From RHKX01 sp963823565 (GTDB taxonomy: Bacteria; Actinomycetota; Thermoleophilia; Solirubrobacterales; 70-9), in contig CAWGLR010000001.1 of the NCBI GenBank assembly GCA_963823565.1, forward strand, positions 124,001 through 188,000: a stretch of 64,000 nt of DNA, read 5' to 3'. Below are positions 16,503-25,010 of this stretch, one piece after another. The position numbers and the translations under genes were made by a program. The notes under the pieces are model-generated. The model was not told the DNA's origin. It did no database searches and worked only from the letters and a program-made list of their open reading frames with translations. The number at the start of each line of letters is the position of its first letter. Position 1 is the stretch's first letter.

Positions 16503-16731
16503 GGTCGTCGGGAGGCTCATCCGCCTCCTGGAGGCCCTCCCGCAGCCAGCCGATCGTCGCGTAGATGCCGATAGCGATGGCGACCAGCGCCAGCGCGATG
16601 CCGAACCAGCTCCCGACGAGCTCGGCGCCGGCGATGACGATCCCGGCGGCGACGAGGATCATCACGAGGACGCGGAAGGCGTCGGCCTCGTTGCGGAGCG
16701 GGTTGCGGAAGCGATCGTCGGGCTCGGCCAC
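16480..16731 (-). CDS. Small two-helix membrane protein
   Basis: 83 residues. A short charged N-terminus (MAEPDDRFRNPLRNEADAF) leads into two helices (about 20-38 and 42-62, rich in Ile, Ala and Val) and then an acidic tail. It looks like the small membrane proteins of unknown function common in actinobacteria. The 3' end overlaps the convergent gene at 16284-16502. No function can be assigned. Confidence 0.62.
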   Translation of the reverse strand: MAEPDDRFRNPLRNEADAFRVLVMILVAAGIVIAGAELVGSWFGIALALVAIAIGIYATIGWLREGLQEADEPPDDLSPPERR

Positions 16732-16773
16732 GGACTGATTGTCCCACCCGCCGGGCCGGGCGACCGCGCCGGG

Positions 16774-16779
16774 TAGCTT
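16774..16779 (+). promoter_or_regulatory. Weak -10-like box 7 nt before the 16787 GTG
   Basis: TAGCTT ends 7 nt before the start codon of the next gene. The match to TATAAT is weak, but the spacing repeats that of other candidate leaderless starts here. The hexamer TAGCTT also precedes the ATG at 17628 by 6 nt. Confidence 0.25.
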
Positions 16780-16786
16780 TCCGGGC

Positions 16787-17275
16787 GTGAGAACGGCCCT
16801 CTACGCGGCTGCGGCGGCGCTCGGCGCCGTCCTCGCCCTGCTCGGCTCCCGGCCCTCGTGGATCCTCGCGATCCTCGCCCTGCTCGCGTTCCCGCTCGCC
16901 GCCGCCGCCGCCCTCCGCCGCCGCCGGGAGGGCGAGCCCGGGTCGCTCCCGCCGCTGCTCGCCACTGCGGTCGCGGGCGGCCTGCTGACGGCGCTGGCAA
17001 TCCGGCTGGCGGTCGAGGCCGACGACTGGTTCAACGCCGGCGCCGTCGACTGCGGCGGCGTCTCGGAGGGGGCCCAGCAGAGCATCCTCGCGCTCGCCGC
17101 GGTGCTGTTCATCGCCGCCGCGGGGGCGATGGCGGTCAACCTGCTGGCCGTCCTGCGCCGCTCGGGACCGCAGGAGGTCGGCGAGGGCCCGCCGCGATCG
17201 CTTAGCCTCTACCCGGTCGCCGTCGCCGCCGCGGGTCTCGCCCTCGTCGGCGCCAGCTTCGCCACCAGCTGCTGA
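16787..17275 (+). CDS. Polytopic membrane protein of unknown function
   Basis: 162 residues from the GTG at 16787. Four to five hydrophobic helices are visible, separated by an Arg-rich cytoplasmic loop (RRRREGEPGS) and an extracytoplasmic loop with WFNAGAVDCGG. It is coupled to the next gene, because its TGA overlaps the following ATG (TGATG). The start is chosen for its proximity to the first helix; the longer frame from 16739 has an unlikely Pro-rich lead. No family is recognised. Confidence 0.65.
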   Translation: MRTALYAAAAALGAVLALLGSRPSWILAILALLAFPLAAAAALRRRREGEPGSLPPLLATAVAGGLLTALAIRLAVEADDWFNAGAVDCGGVSEGAQQSILALAAVLFIAAAGAMAVNLLAVLRRSGPQEVGEGPPRSLSLYPVAVAAAGLALVGASFATSC

Positions 17276-17592
17276 TGACGCTCCACCGCGCAAGACCCGG
17301 CATCGGCCGTCCGCCCGACGCGGCGGACCGCGCCGCCCAGGCGAGCGGCTCGCTCAGCGAGCAGCGGGCCCGCGAGCTCTGCGCCCACTTCGGCGCCACC
17401 CACGCGCAGCGCGAGACCCACCAGTGGCTCCCCCGGCAGACCGCCGACGGCTGGCAGATCGTCAAGGTCGCCCTGCCGCCTCCCGAGGACCGGCTCACCG
17501 CCGAGACACATGCCGCCGAGAAGCCGGATCAGGCCGAGGATCCCCGCTCGGCCCTGAATCGGAACGTCGGCGGCCCCTACGGCGGCGTCTAG
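17275..17592 (+). CDS. Small soluble protein, translationally coupled to the upstream membrane gene
   Basis: 105 residues, beginning at an ATG that overlaps the upstream stop. The centre is well ordered (RARELCAHFGATHAQRETHQ, then ADGWQIVKVALPPPEDRL), while the last 30 residues look disordered and end GGPYGGV. No enzyme motif or membrane segment is visible. The coupling suggests that it works with the membrane protein, perhaps as its cytoplasmic partner. Confidence 0.6.
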   Translation: MTLHRARPGIGRPPDAADRAAQASGSLSEQRARELCAHFGATHAQRETHQWLPRQTADGWQIVKVALPPPEDRLTAETHAAEKPDQAEDPRSALNRNVGGPYGGV

Positions 17593-17627
17593 GCCGCTAC
17601 GTCTTCCCGCCGCGCTAGCTTGCGCGC

Positions 17628-17879
17628 ATGGACCCGATCCTGATCGTCATCGGGCTCGTTCTGTGCCTGCTGCCGCTGCCCGGCCGCGTCAAGGCCGTGG
17701 CCATCGCCGTCCTCGCCCTCCTGCGCGGACTCGTGATCGGCTACGACTCGGCCGACGGCGTGGCCGACGCCATCCTCGCGGTGATCGTCGCCGCCGCGAA
17801 CATCGGCATCGGCTTCATCGTCGGCACGGCGATCGGCCTCCTCATCGAGGGCCGCCGGCCGCGCCCGCGCTCGTTCTAG
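17628..17879 (+). CDS. Small two- to three-helix membrane protein
   Basis: 83 residues, almost entirely hydrophobic (ILIVIGLVLCLLPLPGRVK at the N-terminus and NIGIGFIVGTAIGLLIEG near the end) with a basic tail. No family is recognised. It lies 35 bases after the previous gene and is convergent with the secreted protein gene at 17890. A GC-rich hairpin-like stretch with CACCGGTG at the junction may end both transcripts. Confidence 0.62.
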   Translation: MDPILIVIGLVLCLLPLPGRVKAVAIAVLALLRGLVIGYDSADGVADAILAVIVAAANIGIGFIVGTAIGLLIEGRRPRPRSF

Positions 17880-17889
17880 CGCCGGTCCT

Positions 17890-18344
17890 TCACCGGTGCG
17901 CGGCGAAGTGGATCCGCGCTGTCCGGCAGTTGGTGATCCTGCGACCGCTGGCGCTGTGGTAGGAAGCGCGCCACGAGAACGTTCCCTCGAAGCGCTTCGG
18001 GCTCACACGCTCCCCGGTCACCCGCGTGTGCGCCTTCGCCCTGCCGCTCTTCTTCCAGTCGAACTCATAGCCCCCGGCGTCGCGAGAGCCGCTCCGGTCC
18101 ATCCGGTCCATGGGCTGGATGAACCCCTGCCTTCCGTCATCGAGATGACCGCGGCCGCAGCTGGCCCTGAACCGGATCAGGAAGTGCTTGAAGACTCCCT
18201 TCCGGTCGGTTTCCACGATCACCTGCTTCCCTGGCCCGAGTGCCCGACGTAGCGGACCGCGCCACCGTTGCCAGCCTGCGCGCTCGCGCCGAGCACGCAC
18301 AGGGCCAGCGCCACGCCCGCGATCATCTTTCCCCCGACCGGCAT
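17890..18344 (-). pseudogene. Secreted protein of unknown function, frameshifted near 18229-18231
   Basis: The ATG at 18344 opens a clear signal peptide (MIAGVALALCVLGASAQA) and continues through GGAVRYVGHSGQG before a premature stop. One base out of frame the mature domain resumes: GKQVIVETDRKGVFKHFLIR, Cys-Gly-rich middle, KRFEGTFSWRASYHSASGRR and a final Cys before a natural stop. Adding one G to the GGG run (CCC at 18229-18231 on the plus strand) restores a protein of about 150 residues. The gene follows ctaE by 8 bases on the same strand. Function is unknown. The break may be real or an assembly indel. Confidence 0.6.
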
Positions 18345-18352
18345 GCGCCGGC

Positions 18353-18982
18353 TCAGAGGATGTAGACCGTCACGTAGACGATGATCCACATGACGTCGAC
18401 GAAGTGCCAGTAGATGCCCGGCACCTCGACGCCGAGATGGTCCTCGGCCTTGGGGCCGAAGTGGCCGCGCCAGGCGCGGATGTTGGCGAAGGTCAGGAGC
18501 ATGAGCCCGACGAAGACGTGCGCGCCGTGGAGGCCGGTGAGGCCGTAGAAGATCGAGCCGAAGGCGCCGTCGCGGGCGCTGAAGCCGATGTGGGCGTACT
18601 CGTTGATCTGGATGAAGAGGAAGGTCGCGCCGAGGAGCCAGGTCATGGCGAGGCCGAGCCTCATCGCGTTGCGGTTGCCCTTGCGGGCGCCCTCGAGGGC
18701 CCAGTGCACCGTGAAGGAGGAGGAGACGAGGATCGCCGTGTTCATGCCGGCGACGCCCTTCGGCAGCTCGAAGCCCTCGGGCGGCCAGACGTCGACCGGG
18801 TTGGAGACCTCACGGAGGAAGAAGTAGGACGCGAAGAACGCGCCGAACAGCATCGCCTCGGAGACGATGAAGAGGAGGATGCCGAGCGTCTGGCGGTCGA
18901 TCTTCGAGGAGGAGTGGGCCTCCGGCGGGCCGTGGTGCTCGTGCGCGTGCGCGCCGCCGACGGCGATCGAGGCGGACTCCAT
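18353..18982 (-). CDS. ctaE: Cytochrome c oxidase subunit III
   Basis: 209 residues with five helices, the short actinobacterial form. A His-rich N-terminus (AHAHEHHGPPEAHS) precedes helix 1. The family motifs SEAMLFGAFFASYFFLR, GLHGAHVFVGL and the final GIYWHFVDVMWIIVY are present. It forms the third core subunit of the aa3-type oxidase with CtaC and CtaD upstream. The ATG overlaps the stop of the upstream gene by one base, so translation is coupled. The start is placed at 18982, where the shared TGATG occurs. Confidence 0.93.
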   Translation of the reverse strand: MESASIAVGGAHAHEHHGPPEAHSSSKIDRQTLGILLFIVSEAMLFGAFFASYFFLREVSNPVDVWPPEGFELPKGVAGMNTAILVSSSFTVHWALEGARKGNRNAMRLGLAMTWLLGATFLFIQINEYAHIGFSARDGAFGSIFYGLTGLHGAHVFVGLMLLTFANIRAWRGHFGPKAEDHLGVEVPGIYWHFVDVMWIIVYVTVYIL

Positions 18983-19878
18983 CAGCCCTCCCCTCCCTGC
19001 CCGGCGGCGACCGGCTGGCGGGCGGCGGGAGCGGCGGCGGAGCCGCGCGACTCGAAGTGGTGGACCGGCATGTCGGTGATCTCCTCGACGCGCTCGATCA
19101 GGCCCTCCTCGAGCCACTTCGAGCTCTGCCCGGCGAAGGTCGAGACGAGGATGTCGTCGACGCGATAGTGCTCGATCGCGTTGGAAACGGCGGCGAAGGG
19201 CTCGGGGCTCATCGGCTGGCCGGTCGCGTCGATCTCCTCGCGGTAGAGCGCGGCGAGCGTCTCGGCGAGCCGGTCGACGATGTCCTCGCGGCCGGCGTCG
19301 CCGGAGCGCGGCGAGATGAAGGTGTAGCGGTGGGGCTTCTCGCGATGGTTGGAGATCAGGTGCTGGATCAGGTCGGGCGAGTTCACCGTCTGGGTGGCGA
19401 CGACGAGCGTGTGGGTGACGTCCCAGCGAATCGCGTCGTCCTCGATCCGCACCGGGATGTGCTCGACCGGGACCTCGAAGCGGCTGCGCGCCCACTCGAT
19501 GAGGTCCTTGCGGGCGAGGCCGAAGCGCGTCTCGGCGAGCGCCGAGACGAGGACCTCGGTCGGCTGAAAGGCGCGGTAGGCGTCGTCGAGCGCCAGCGAA
19601 GGGTCGGGGTCGAAGATCGCGGCGGTCGCCTCGATGCCGAAGCCGTGCAGGACCTGCTGGGTCACCTCGACGCGGCTCAGGGCCGCGTCGCGGACCTCGT
19701 CGACGTCGACGATCTGGCCCGAGACCGGCTGATTCTGCGGCGCCGCGAGAGCGATGCTCTCGGCGCCGGCGTCGACCCGCTCGCGGATCGCGGCGAGCAG
19801 CTTGCGGCCGCCCGCGACCTCGTTGAGGAAGGCGAGGACCGTCCCGCCGCCGGAGAAGTCGGCGTGGCCTTCGGTCAT
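18982..19878 (-). CDS. Two-domain stress-protein-like (Usp-like) protein inside the oxidase operon
   Basis: 298 residues, no membrane segment. Two similar alpha/beta halves can be seen, each starting with a strand and a run of long helices. The first half has GGRKLLAAIRERVDAGAESIALAAP and LVSALAETRFG; the second has THTLVVATQTVNSPDLIQHL, HRYTFISPRSG and DDILVSTFAGQSSKWLEEGL. The last segment resembles the C-terminal strand-helix of universal stress proteins. It overlaps ctaD by 4 bases (ATGA) and ctaE by 1 base, so its dose is tied to the oxidase. Function unknown; regulation or protection of the oxidase is a guess. Confidence 0.7.
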   Translation of the reverse strand: MTEGHADFSGGGTVLAFLNEVAGGRKLLAAIRERVDAGAESIALAAPQNQPVSGQIVDVDEVRDAALSRVEVTQQVLHGFGIEATAAIFDPDPSLALDDAYRAFQPTEVLVSALAETRFGLARKDLIEWARSRFEVPVEHIPVRIEDDAIRWDVTHTLVVATQTVNSPDLIQHLISNHREKPHRYTFISPRSGDAGREDIVDRLAETLAALYREEIDATGQPMSPEPFAAVSNAIEHYRVDDILVSTFAGQSSKWLEEGLIERVEEITDMPVHHFESRGSAAAPAARQPVAAGQGGEG

Positions 19879-21809
19879 GAGCCGCCTCCGCCCCCGCCGC
19901 CCGAGGCGGCGCCGGCGACCGCGGGCTCGGGCCCGCCGACCTTGGCTCCCTCCTCGCCGCCCATGATCGCGTGGCGGGCGCCGGGGACGCCGAACTCGTA
20001 GGGGCCGCCGACGACCCGCGGGATCTGGTCGAAGTTGAAGACCGGCGGCGGCGAGGAGACCAGCCACTCGATCGTCTTCGCCCGCCACGGGTTCGGGCCC
20101 GACAGCGGGCCGAAGCGCCAGGAGACGATCATGTTGTAGATGAAGATCAGCTGCGCGGCGCCGAGCAGGAAGCTGAAGATCGTGATCACCAGGTTCCAGT
20201 CGCCGAACTGGGCCGCGTAGTCGGCGACGCGGCGCGGCATCCCCTCCATCCCGATCCAGTGCATCGGGATGAACGTGCCGAGCATTCCGACCAGGGTCAG
20301 CCAGAAGTGCCAGCGCCCGAGCCGCTCGTCGTACATCCGCCCGGTCATCTTCGGGAACCAGTGGTAGATCCCGGCGAAGATCGTGAACACCGAGCCGCCG
20401 AACAGCACGAAGTGGATGTGGGCGACGACGAAGTAGGTGTCGGAGACGTGGATGTCCAGCGGGATCATGCCGAGCATCACGCCTGAGATCCCGCCGACGA
20501 CGAACGTCACCAGGAACCCGAGCGCGAACAGCATCGAGGTCGATTCGATGTGCAGCTTCGAGTTGAACAGGGTCCCGAGCCAGGAGAAGATCTTGATGCC
20601 CGTCGGAACCGCGATCAGCAGCGTCGTGATCATCATCGGCACGCGCAGCCAGGCGAACATGCCGGAGACGAACATGTGGTGCGCCCAGACGGCGAACGCG
20701 AGCACGACGATGCCGAGCAGCGCCAGCGCCATGAGCCGGTAGCCGAAGATCGTCTTGCGGGCGTGGGTCGAGATCACCTCGGAGACGATCCCGAAGCCCG
20801 GCAGCATCATGATGTAGACGGCCGGGTGCGAGTAGAACCAGAAGATGTGCTGGTAGCTGATGACGTCGCCGCCCGCCGCCTGCTGGAAGAAGTTCGTGCC
20901 GATCGCGCGGTCGAAGAGGACCATGAACTGGACGCCGGCGATGAACGGCGTCGCCGCGACCACCAGCAGCGAGGTCGAGAGGTTCGCCCAGACCAGCAGC
21001 GGCATCCGCCAGAAGTTCATGCCGGGCGCGCGCATGGTCACGATCGTCACCAGGAAGTTGAGCGCGGTCGCCACCGATGAGGCGCCGGCGAACTGGACGC
21101 CGAGGTTGAAGAACGACTGCCCGAGCGGCGCCCCGGTCGACAGTGGCGCGTACCCGGTCCAGCCGGCGTCGAAGGCGCCGCCGGGAACGAGGTAGGAGGC
21201 GAGGAACAGCAGCCCCGCCATCGGCAGCATCCAGAACGAGAGGGCGTTGAGGCGCGGGAACGCCATGTCCGGCGCGCCGATCATCAGCGGCAGGACGTAG
21301 TTCGCGAGGCCGGCGAAGACCGGGATCACGAAGAGGAAGATCATGAACGCGGCGTGCGTCGAGAACAGCGCGTTGAACGTGTTCGGATCGACGATCTGGG
21401 TGCCGGGGTTCGCCAGCTCGGCCCGCATGACCATCGCCAGCAGGCCGCCGATCAGGAAGAAGATGAAGGTGGTGCAGACGTACTGGACACCGATCACCTT
21501 GTGGTCGGTGTTGAACTTGAAGTAGTCCCTCCAGGTCTTGGCGCCGTGCTGGGAGTGGTCGTCGGGGATGGTCGGCGCGCCGGAGGCCCAGCGGAACCAG
21601 TAGTCGAAGCACCCGATGCCGATGAGGAAGCCGAGCGGGGCGGTGATCGCGGGCACGATCACGTGCGGGTATCCCGTCTGCGCGGTCTGGATCAGCTCGA
21701 GGCCGCTGATCGCGCGCAGCGCGATCACGAGGCCGAACCCGAAGGCTCCGCCGATCAGCATTCCAAGGCCCGCACGGGCCAATCCCGGATTCTTCAGCGC
21801 TGCTGCCAC
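19875..21809 (-). CDS. ctaD: Cytochrome c oxidase subunit I (aa3 type)
   Basis: 644 residues. This is the canonical counterpart of the ligand-free protein at 11351-13219. It has THAAFMIFLF (heme a His), the CuB motif in YSHPAVYIMMLPGFG with His and the cross-linking Tyr, the WAHHMF His pair, and DTYFVVAHIHFVLFGG with both heme His ligands. About 85 residues precede the usual start of subunit I and contain two extra helices (GMLIGGAFGFGLVIAL and IVPAITAPLGFLIGIG), a long form seen in some actinobacteria. In the HPEVY region the usual Glu is Ala, so it belongs to a class without the helix VI Glu. It reduces O2 to water and pumps protons. Confidence 0.95.
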   Translation of the reverse strand: MAAALKNPGLARAGLGMLIGGAFGFGLVIALRAISGLELIQTAQTGYPHVIVPAITAPLGFLIGIGCFDYWFRWASGAPTIPDDHSQHGAKTWRDYFKFNTDHKVIGVQYVCTTFIFFLIGGLLAMVMRAELANPGTQIVDPNTFNALFSTHAAFMIFLFVIPVFAGLANYVLPLMIGAPDMAFPRLNALSFWMLPMAGLLFLASYLVPGGAFDAGWTGYAPLSTGAPLGQSFFNLGVQFAGASSVATALNFLVTIVTMRAPGMNFWRMPLLVWANLSTSLLVVAATPFIAGVQFMVLFDRAIGTNFFQQAAGGDVISYQHIFWFYSHPAVYIMMLPGFGIVSEVISTHARKTIFGYRLMALALLGIVVLAFAVWAHHMFVSGMFAWLRVPMMITTLLIAVPTGIKIFSWLGTLFNSKLHIESTSMLFALGFLVTFVVGGISGVMLGMIPLDIHVSDTYFVVAHIHFVLFGGSVFTIFAGIYHWFPKMTGRMYDERLGRWHFWLTLVGMLGTFIPMHWIGMEGMPRRVADYAAQFGDWNLVITIFSFLLGAAQLIFIYNMIVSWRFGPLSGPNPWRAKTIEWLVSSPPPVFNFDQIPRVVGGPYEFGVPGARHAIMGGEEGAKVGGPEPAVAGAASGGGGGGGS

Positions 21810-21846
21810 TTGTCGATTTCCTCCTGCTGGGATCCCCGAAAGTGCG

Positions 21847-22659
21847 TTACTTGGACTGCCCGTCGAAGGCGCTCACATCGTAGGGACCGGGCGCTCCGGT
21901 GCTGGCGGTCCCCTCCTGAAGCTTCTCCTGCTTCTTGATCCAGGCGTCGAACGACTGCTGGGACTCGACCACGGCCGCCGCGCGCATCGTCGCGTGGCCC
22001 CAGCCGCAGAGCTCGGTGCAGACCACCGAGTAGGTCCCCTCCTCGTCCGGCGTCACCGAGACGGTGTCGTCGATCAAGTCGCCGCTCGGCTCGTCAGCCC
22101 CGGGAACGAGATCGCGCTTGATGCCCCACTCGGGCACCCAGAAGGAATGGATGACGTCGAGGGCGTTCAGCTCGAGGTCGAGCTGGGTGCCGGCCGGCAC
22201 GTGGAGCTCGTTCGACGTCACCCCCGCCTCGGGGTAGTCGAACTTCCAGGCGAACTGCTGCGCGGTCACGTCCACCTTCATCGACGGGCCGTCGCTCTTG
22301 GCCTCGACGTCGTCGAGGACGATCGTCGAGTAGACGCCGCCGAACAGGACGATGATCGTCGGGATGACCGTCCAGATGATCTCCAAGCGGGTGTTGCCGT
22401 GGATCGGCTCGCCGTCGGACTCGTCGCCCGGCTTGGCCCGGTACTTCCAGATCGCGTAGGCCATCATCACGATCACGACCGCGAAGACCAGGTTGCTGAG
22501 GACGATCATCACGTTCGTCAGCGTCACGATCTTCGCCTTCTCCTCTGAGGCGACGTCCCCCATCCAGGGGATGTTGACCATGATCACCGAGCCGACCACC
22601 GTGATGACGGTGATGGCCGCGACCAGCCTGAGAATGGTGCTCCGGGAGAGGTCCTTCAT
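21847..22659 (-). CDS. ctaC: Cytochrome c oxidase subunit II with intact CuA site
   Basis: 270 residues: two transmembrane helices (about 8-28 and 48-70), then the cupredoxin domain. The aromatic segment AQQFAWKFDYPEAG, the first CuA His in DVIHSFWVPE, and the complete CuA loop CTELCGWGHATM are present. It accepts electrons from cytochrome c and passes them to CtaD. It lies 37 bases before ctaD and is the first gene of the operon. There is no classical lipobox. The ATG at 22659 directly precedes the first helix. Confidence 0.94.
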   Translation of the reverse strand: MKDLSRSTILRLVAAITVITVVGSVIMVNIPWMGDVASEEKAKIVTLTNVMIVLSNLVFAVVIVMMAYAIWKYRAKPGDESDGEPIHGNTRLEIIWTVIPTIIVLFGGVYSTIVLDDVEAKSDGPSMKVDVTAQQFAWKFDYPEAGVTSNELHVPAGTQLDLELNALDVIHSFWVPEWGIKRDLVPGADEPSGDLIDDTVSVTPDEEGTYSVVCTELCGWGHATMRAAAVVESQQSFDAWIKKQEKLQEGTASTGAPGPYDVSAFDGQSK

Positions 22660-22671
22660 GGGGCGGCGGGC

Positions 22672-22677
22672 ATTCTA
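22672..22677 (-). promoter_or_regulatory. Candidate -10 box for the ctaC-ctaD-ctaE operon
   Basis: TAGAAT on the minus strand ends 12 nt before the ctaC start, giving a very short leader. It matches four to five positions of the vegetative consensus. The -35 region is weak. Confidence 0.35.
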
Positions 22678-22739
22678 TTGAGTGCGCGGCGGGTGCATGG
22701 GCCGCGCCTAAAGACCGGCGCCCGGGGCGGGGTTCCGCC

Positions 22740-24328
22740 TCACTCGGAGGGGACCCGCTCGAGCCGTTCGAGCTCGCCCGCGGAGGCCGCGAGGACGGTC
22801 TCCGCGACCCCCTCCCAGCTCCAGCGGGAGCGGACGGCCGCGACCAGGGCGCTCCGCGCCGCGGCCCGGTCGGCGGGCTCCAGCGCGAGCCAGCGATCGA
22901 GGCGGTCGGCGATCCCGGCCACCGCTCCCGGTCCCAGGTCGAATGACGTCAGCTCGCCGATCGGCTCGGGGAGGGCGTCCGCGAGCGCCCCGGCGACCTC
23001 CGCCAGGCCGGAGTGGCGGGCGCAGACGGGCAGCGCGCCGGTCGCGGCGGCCTCGGCGGCGACCATGCCGAACGCCTCGGGGAAGGTGCTCGGGACGACC
23101 ATCGCCTCGCTCGCCCGCACCGCCCGGGCCACCTCGCCGTACTCGAGGCGGCCGGCGAGCTCGACGGTGCCCGCCGCGGCGCGCGCGGCATCGGCGTAGC
23201 CGTCGGGGGGCGAGTCGAGGAACGCGCCGAGGTACTCGAGCGGGGACTCCTCTCCGCCCTCGATCCCGCGGCCGCGGGCGGCGATCTCGCGCGGGGTCTC
23301 GAGGTCGCCCACCGAGAGCGCCCGCCAGAGCCGGCGCAGGCCGTCCCGGTACTCGCCGAAGCCGATCAGCAGCAGCTCGGCGCCCGGGTTGCGGGCGACG
23401 ACGAGGGGCCAGGCGGCCAGCAGCAGGTCGACGCCCTTGGAGACGATCAGCTTGCCGACGAAGATCACCCGCGGCCCGCGCGCGGCGGCGAAGCTGCGCA
23501 GCGCCGTGACGGCGGCCTCCGGGTCGCGCCCGAAGGCGTCGCCCTGGTGGCCACCCTCGATCTCGGCGGCGAGCTCGCCGAGCACGGCCTCCGGGCTCTC
23601 CCCCTCCGCCAGCGGCGAGAACGCGAGGACGTCGACGCCCGGCGGGCCGAGGCGGGTCTTCCCCGGCAGGCTCGGGTCGGCGACCGTCGTCCACAGAGCC
23701 TCGGCGGTGTGACGGGAGCCGACGAGGACCGCGTTGGCCGCCGCCATTCCCTCCCGCGCGTGGGGCAGGAAGCGGGGGTTCGGCATCACCGTGTAGGACA
23801 GCGCGCTGCCATGGACCTTGGCGGCGAACGGAAGCCCGCTCCGGGCGAGGATCAGCGGCCCCATCACCAGATGGTTGGCCAGGGCGGCGTCGATGCCGCC
23901 GGCGCGGGCGGCCACGTCCTCGATCGCCGCGACGTTCGCGGCGACGTAGGCGTCGAGCTCGGCGTCGCTGAGCTCGGGGAAGGTCCGGGCCTCGAAGCCC
24001 TCGTAGGCGTCGGCGACGTAGGTCGGCAGGAGCCCGCCGATGTCGGGCGCGTAGGCGGTGACGGTCCCTCGACTCCCCTCCCCCCTACTGGGGTCGCTGA
24101 GTGCGCCATATCGGACTGAGTGACCCCAGCACCTCGGGGCTCGACCCGAAGCTCCCCGTCGGACCAGCTCCCGACCGCGTCGATCCAGGGCAGCGAGGCC
24201 GCCTCCCGGTCCTGGCAGAGCAGGTGGACCTCGTGCCCGAGACGGGCCAGCGCCTGGGCGAGATTCGCGTTGTAGACGTTGCTCCCGGTGCCGCGGAGCA
24301 GATAGCCGTGGAAGATCAGGACCCGCAC
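22740..24328 (-). pseudogene. GT4-type glycosyltransferase, frame broken around 24066-24136
   Basis: Begins with GTG at 24328 (VRVLIFHGYLLRGTGSNVYN, a typical N-terminal donor-domain start), and continues ARLGHEVHLLCQDREA. After GELRVEP the frame is interrupted by about 70 bases that contain a 42-bp palindrome, and the rest is two bases out of frame: TAYAPDIGGLLPTYVADAYE, PLILARSGLPFAAKVHGS, IFVGKLIVSKGVDLLLAAWP and the acceptor motif VPSTFPEAFGMVAAEAAATG. Removing the segment would rejoin one protein of about 505 residues. The downstream half also has its own possible GTG start at 23915. The enzyme would add a sugar to a surface glycan or lipid. Whether it is functional in this strain is doubtful. 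Confidence 0.72.
24088..24129. repeat. 42-bp imperfect palindrome inside the glycosyltransferase gene
   Basis: The outer arms CTGGGGTC (24088-24095) and GACCCCAG (24122-24129) are perfect. Inner positions pair with a G.T and two G.G mismatches around the central CCATAT. It sits inside a segment with no counterpart in family members at this point, so it looks like an inserted small repeat element. Confidence 0.7.
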
Positions 24329-24368
24329 GCGGTCATCCTGGCGGCTCCACCGGATAACCTGCAGCACG

Positions 24369-24644
24369 ATGAGCGACCTACAGACCTACAGGCTCCGCGC
24401 CCCCGCCTCCGGCCGTGAGGCGCTGGTCGAGGCCGACGTCGACCACGTCTACGTCGACCGCGAGACCGGCGAGGAGCTCAAGCCCGTCACCCGCGTCCTC
24501 CCGCTCCAGCCGTCGCCCTCGCGGCTGCTGCGCGCGCCGGACAACCTGCGCGAGTGCCGCCGCTGCCACCAGCTCATCGGCCTCGACCTGAGCGACTGCC
24601 CCCACTGCGGGCTGCGCCAGGAAGCGGCCGACGGCGACGCTTGA
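24369..24644 (+). CDS. Small zinc-ribbon protein
   Basis: 91 residues. The C-terminal third has CRRCHQLIGLDLSDCPHCG, a CxxC-x11-CxxC pattern typical of a zinc ribbon. The N-terminal part (YRLRAPASGREALVEADVDH) is short and probably beta-rich. It is divergent from the glycosyltransferase gene and overlaps the next gene's likely TTG start by 4 bases (TTGA). No function is known; it may bind nucleic acid or protein. Confidence 0.7.
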   Translation: MSDLQTYRLRAPASGREALVEADVDHVYVDRETGEELKPVTRVLPLQPSPSRLLRAPDNLRECRRCHQLIGLDLSDCPHCGLRQEAADGDA

Positions 24645-24991
24645 GGGGGCGCCCCCTCGCGGCCGCCATGGCCGCCGCTCTCGCGCTGACCGCCGCCGGC
24701 TGCGGCGGTGACGACGAGCCGACCACCTCGTCCTCGACCTCGACGACCTCGCTCTCGACGAACTCGAGCTCCTCGACGAAGAGCACGACCCGGTCGACGA
24801 CGAGTCAGGCCACCACGACTTCCACCTCCAGCACCGTCCCGCTGACCACCAGCACCGCTCAGTCGACCACGACCGGCGACTTCCAGCCCGACGAGCCCGA
24901 CAGCGAGACGAACGACACTCCGCCCGAGCCCGGCTCCCCCGAGGAGGCGTTCGAGCAGGCCTGCGAGGCGAACCCCGACGCCTGCGGCTGA
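24641..24991 (+). CDS. Ser/Thr-rich lipoprotein of unknown function
   Basis: 116 residues if it starts at the TTG at 24641 that overlaps the upstream stop, or 107 from the ATG at 24668. The signal peptide ends LALTAAGC, a good lipobox. The mature part is a stalk of about 60 residues that is almost wholly Ser and Thr, followed by a short acidic domain with two Cys near the end (ACEANPDACG). It is likely a surface lipoprotein with a disordered, possibly glycosylated spacer. No enzymatic motif is visible. A similar design occurs at 54658-55347. Confidence 0.62.
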   Translation: MRGRPLAAAMAAALALTAAGCGGDDEPTTSSSTSTTSLSTNSSSSTKSTTRSTTSQATTTSTSSTVPLTTSTAQSTTTGDFQPDEPDSETNDTPPEPGSPEEAFEQACEANPDACG

Positions 24992-25010
24992 GGCGGCGCG
25001 CCCCTGGGGG

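Noticed and set aside
23864..24367. Stand-alone 167-codon gene at the glycosyltransferase 5' end
   Set aside because: Its first part is the true N-terminal domain and its last 80 residues are out-of-frame shadow of the rest of the same gene.
24720..24860. Tandem repeats resembling a CRISPR array
   Set aside because: They are Ser/Thr codon runs of a lipoprotein stalk, with no regular spacer-repeat structure.
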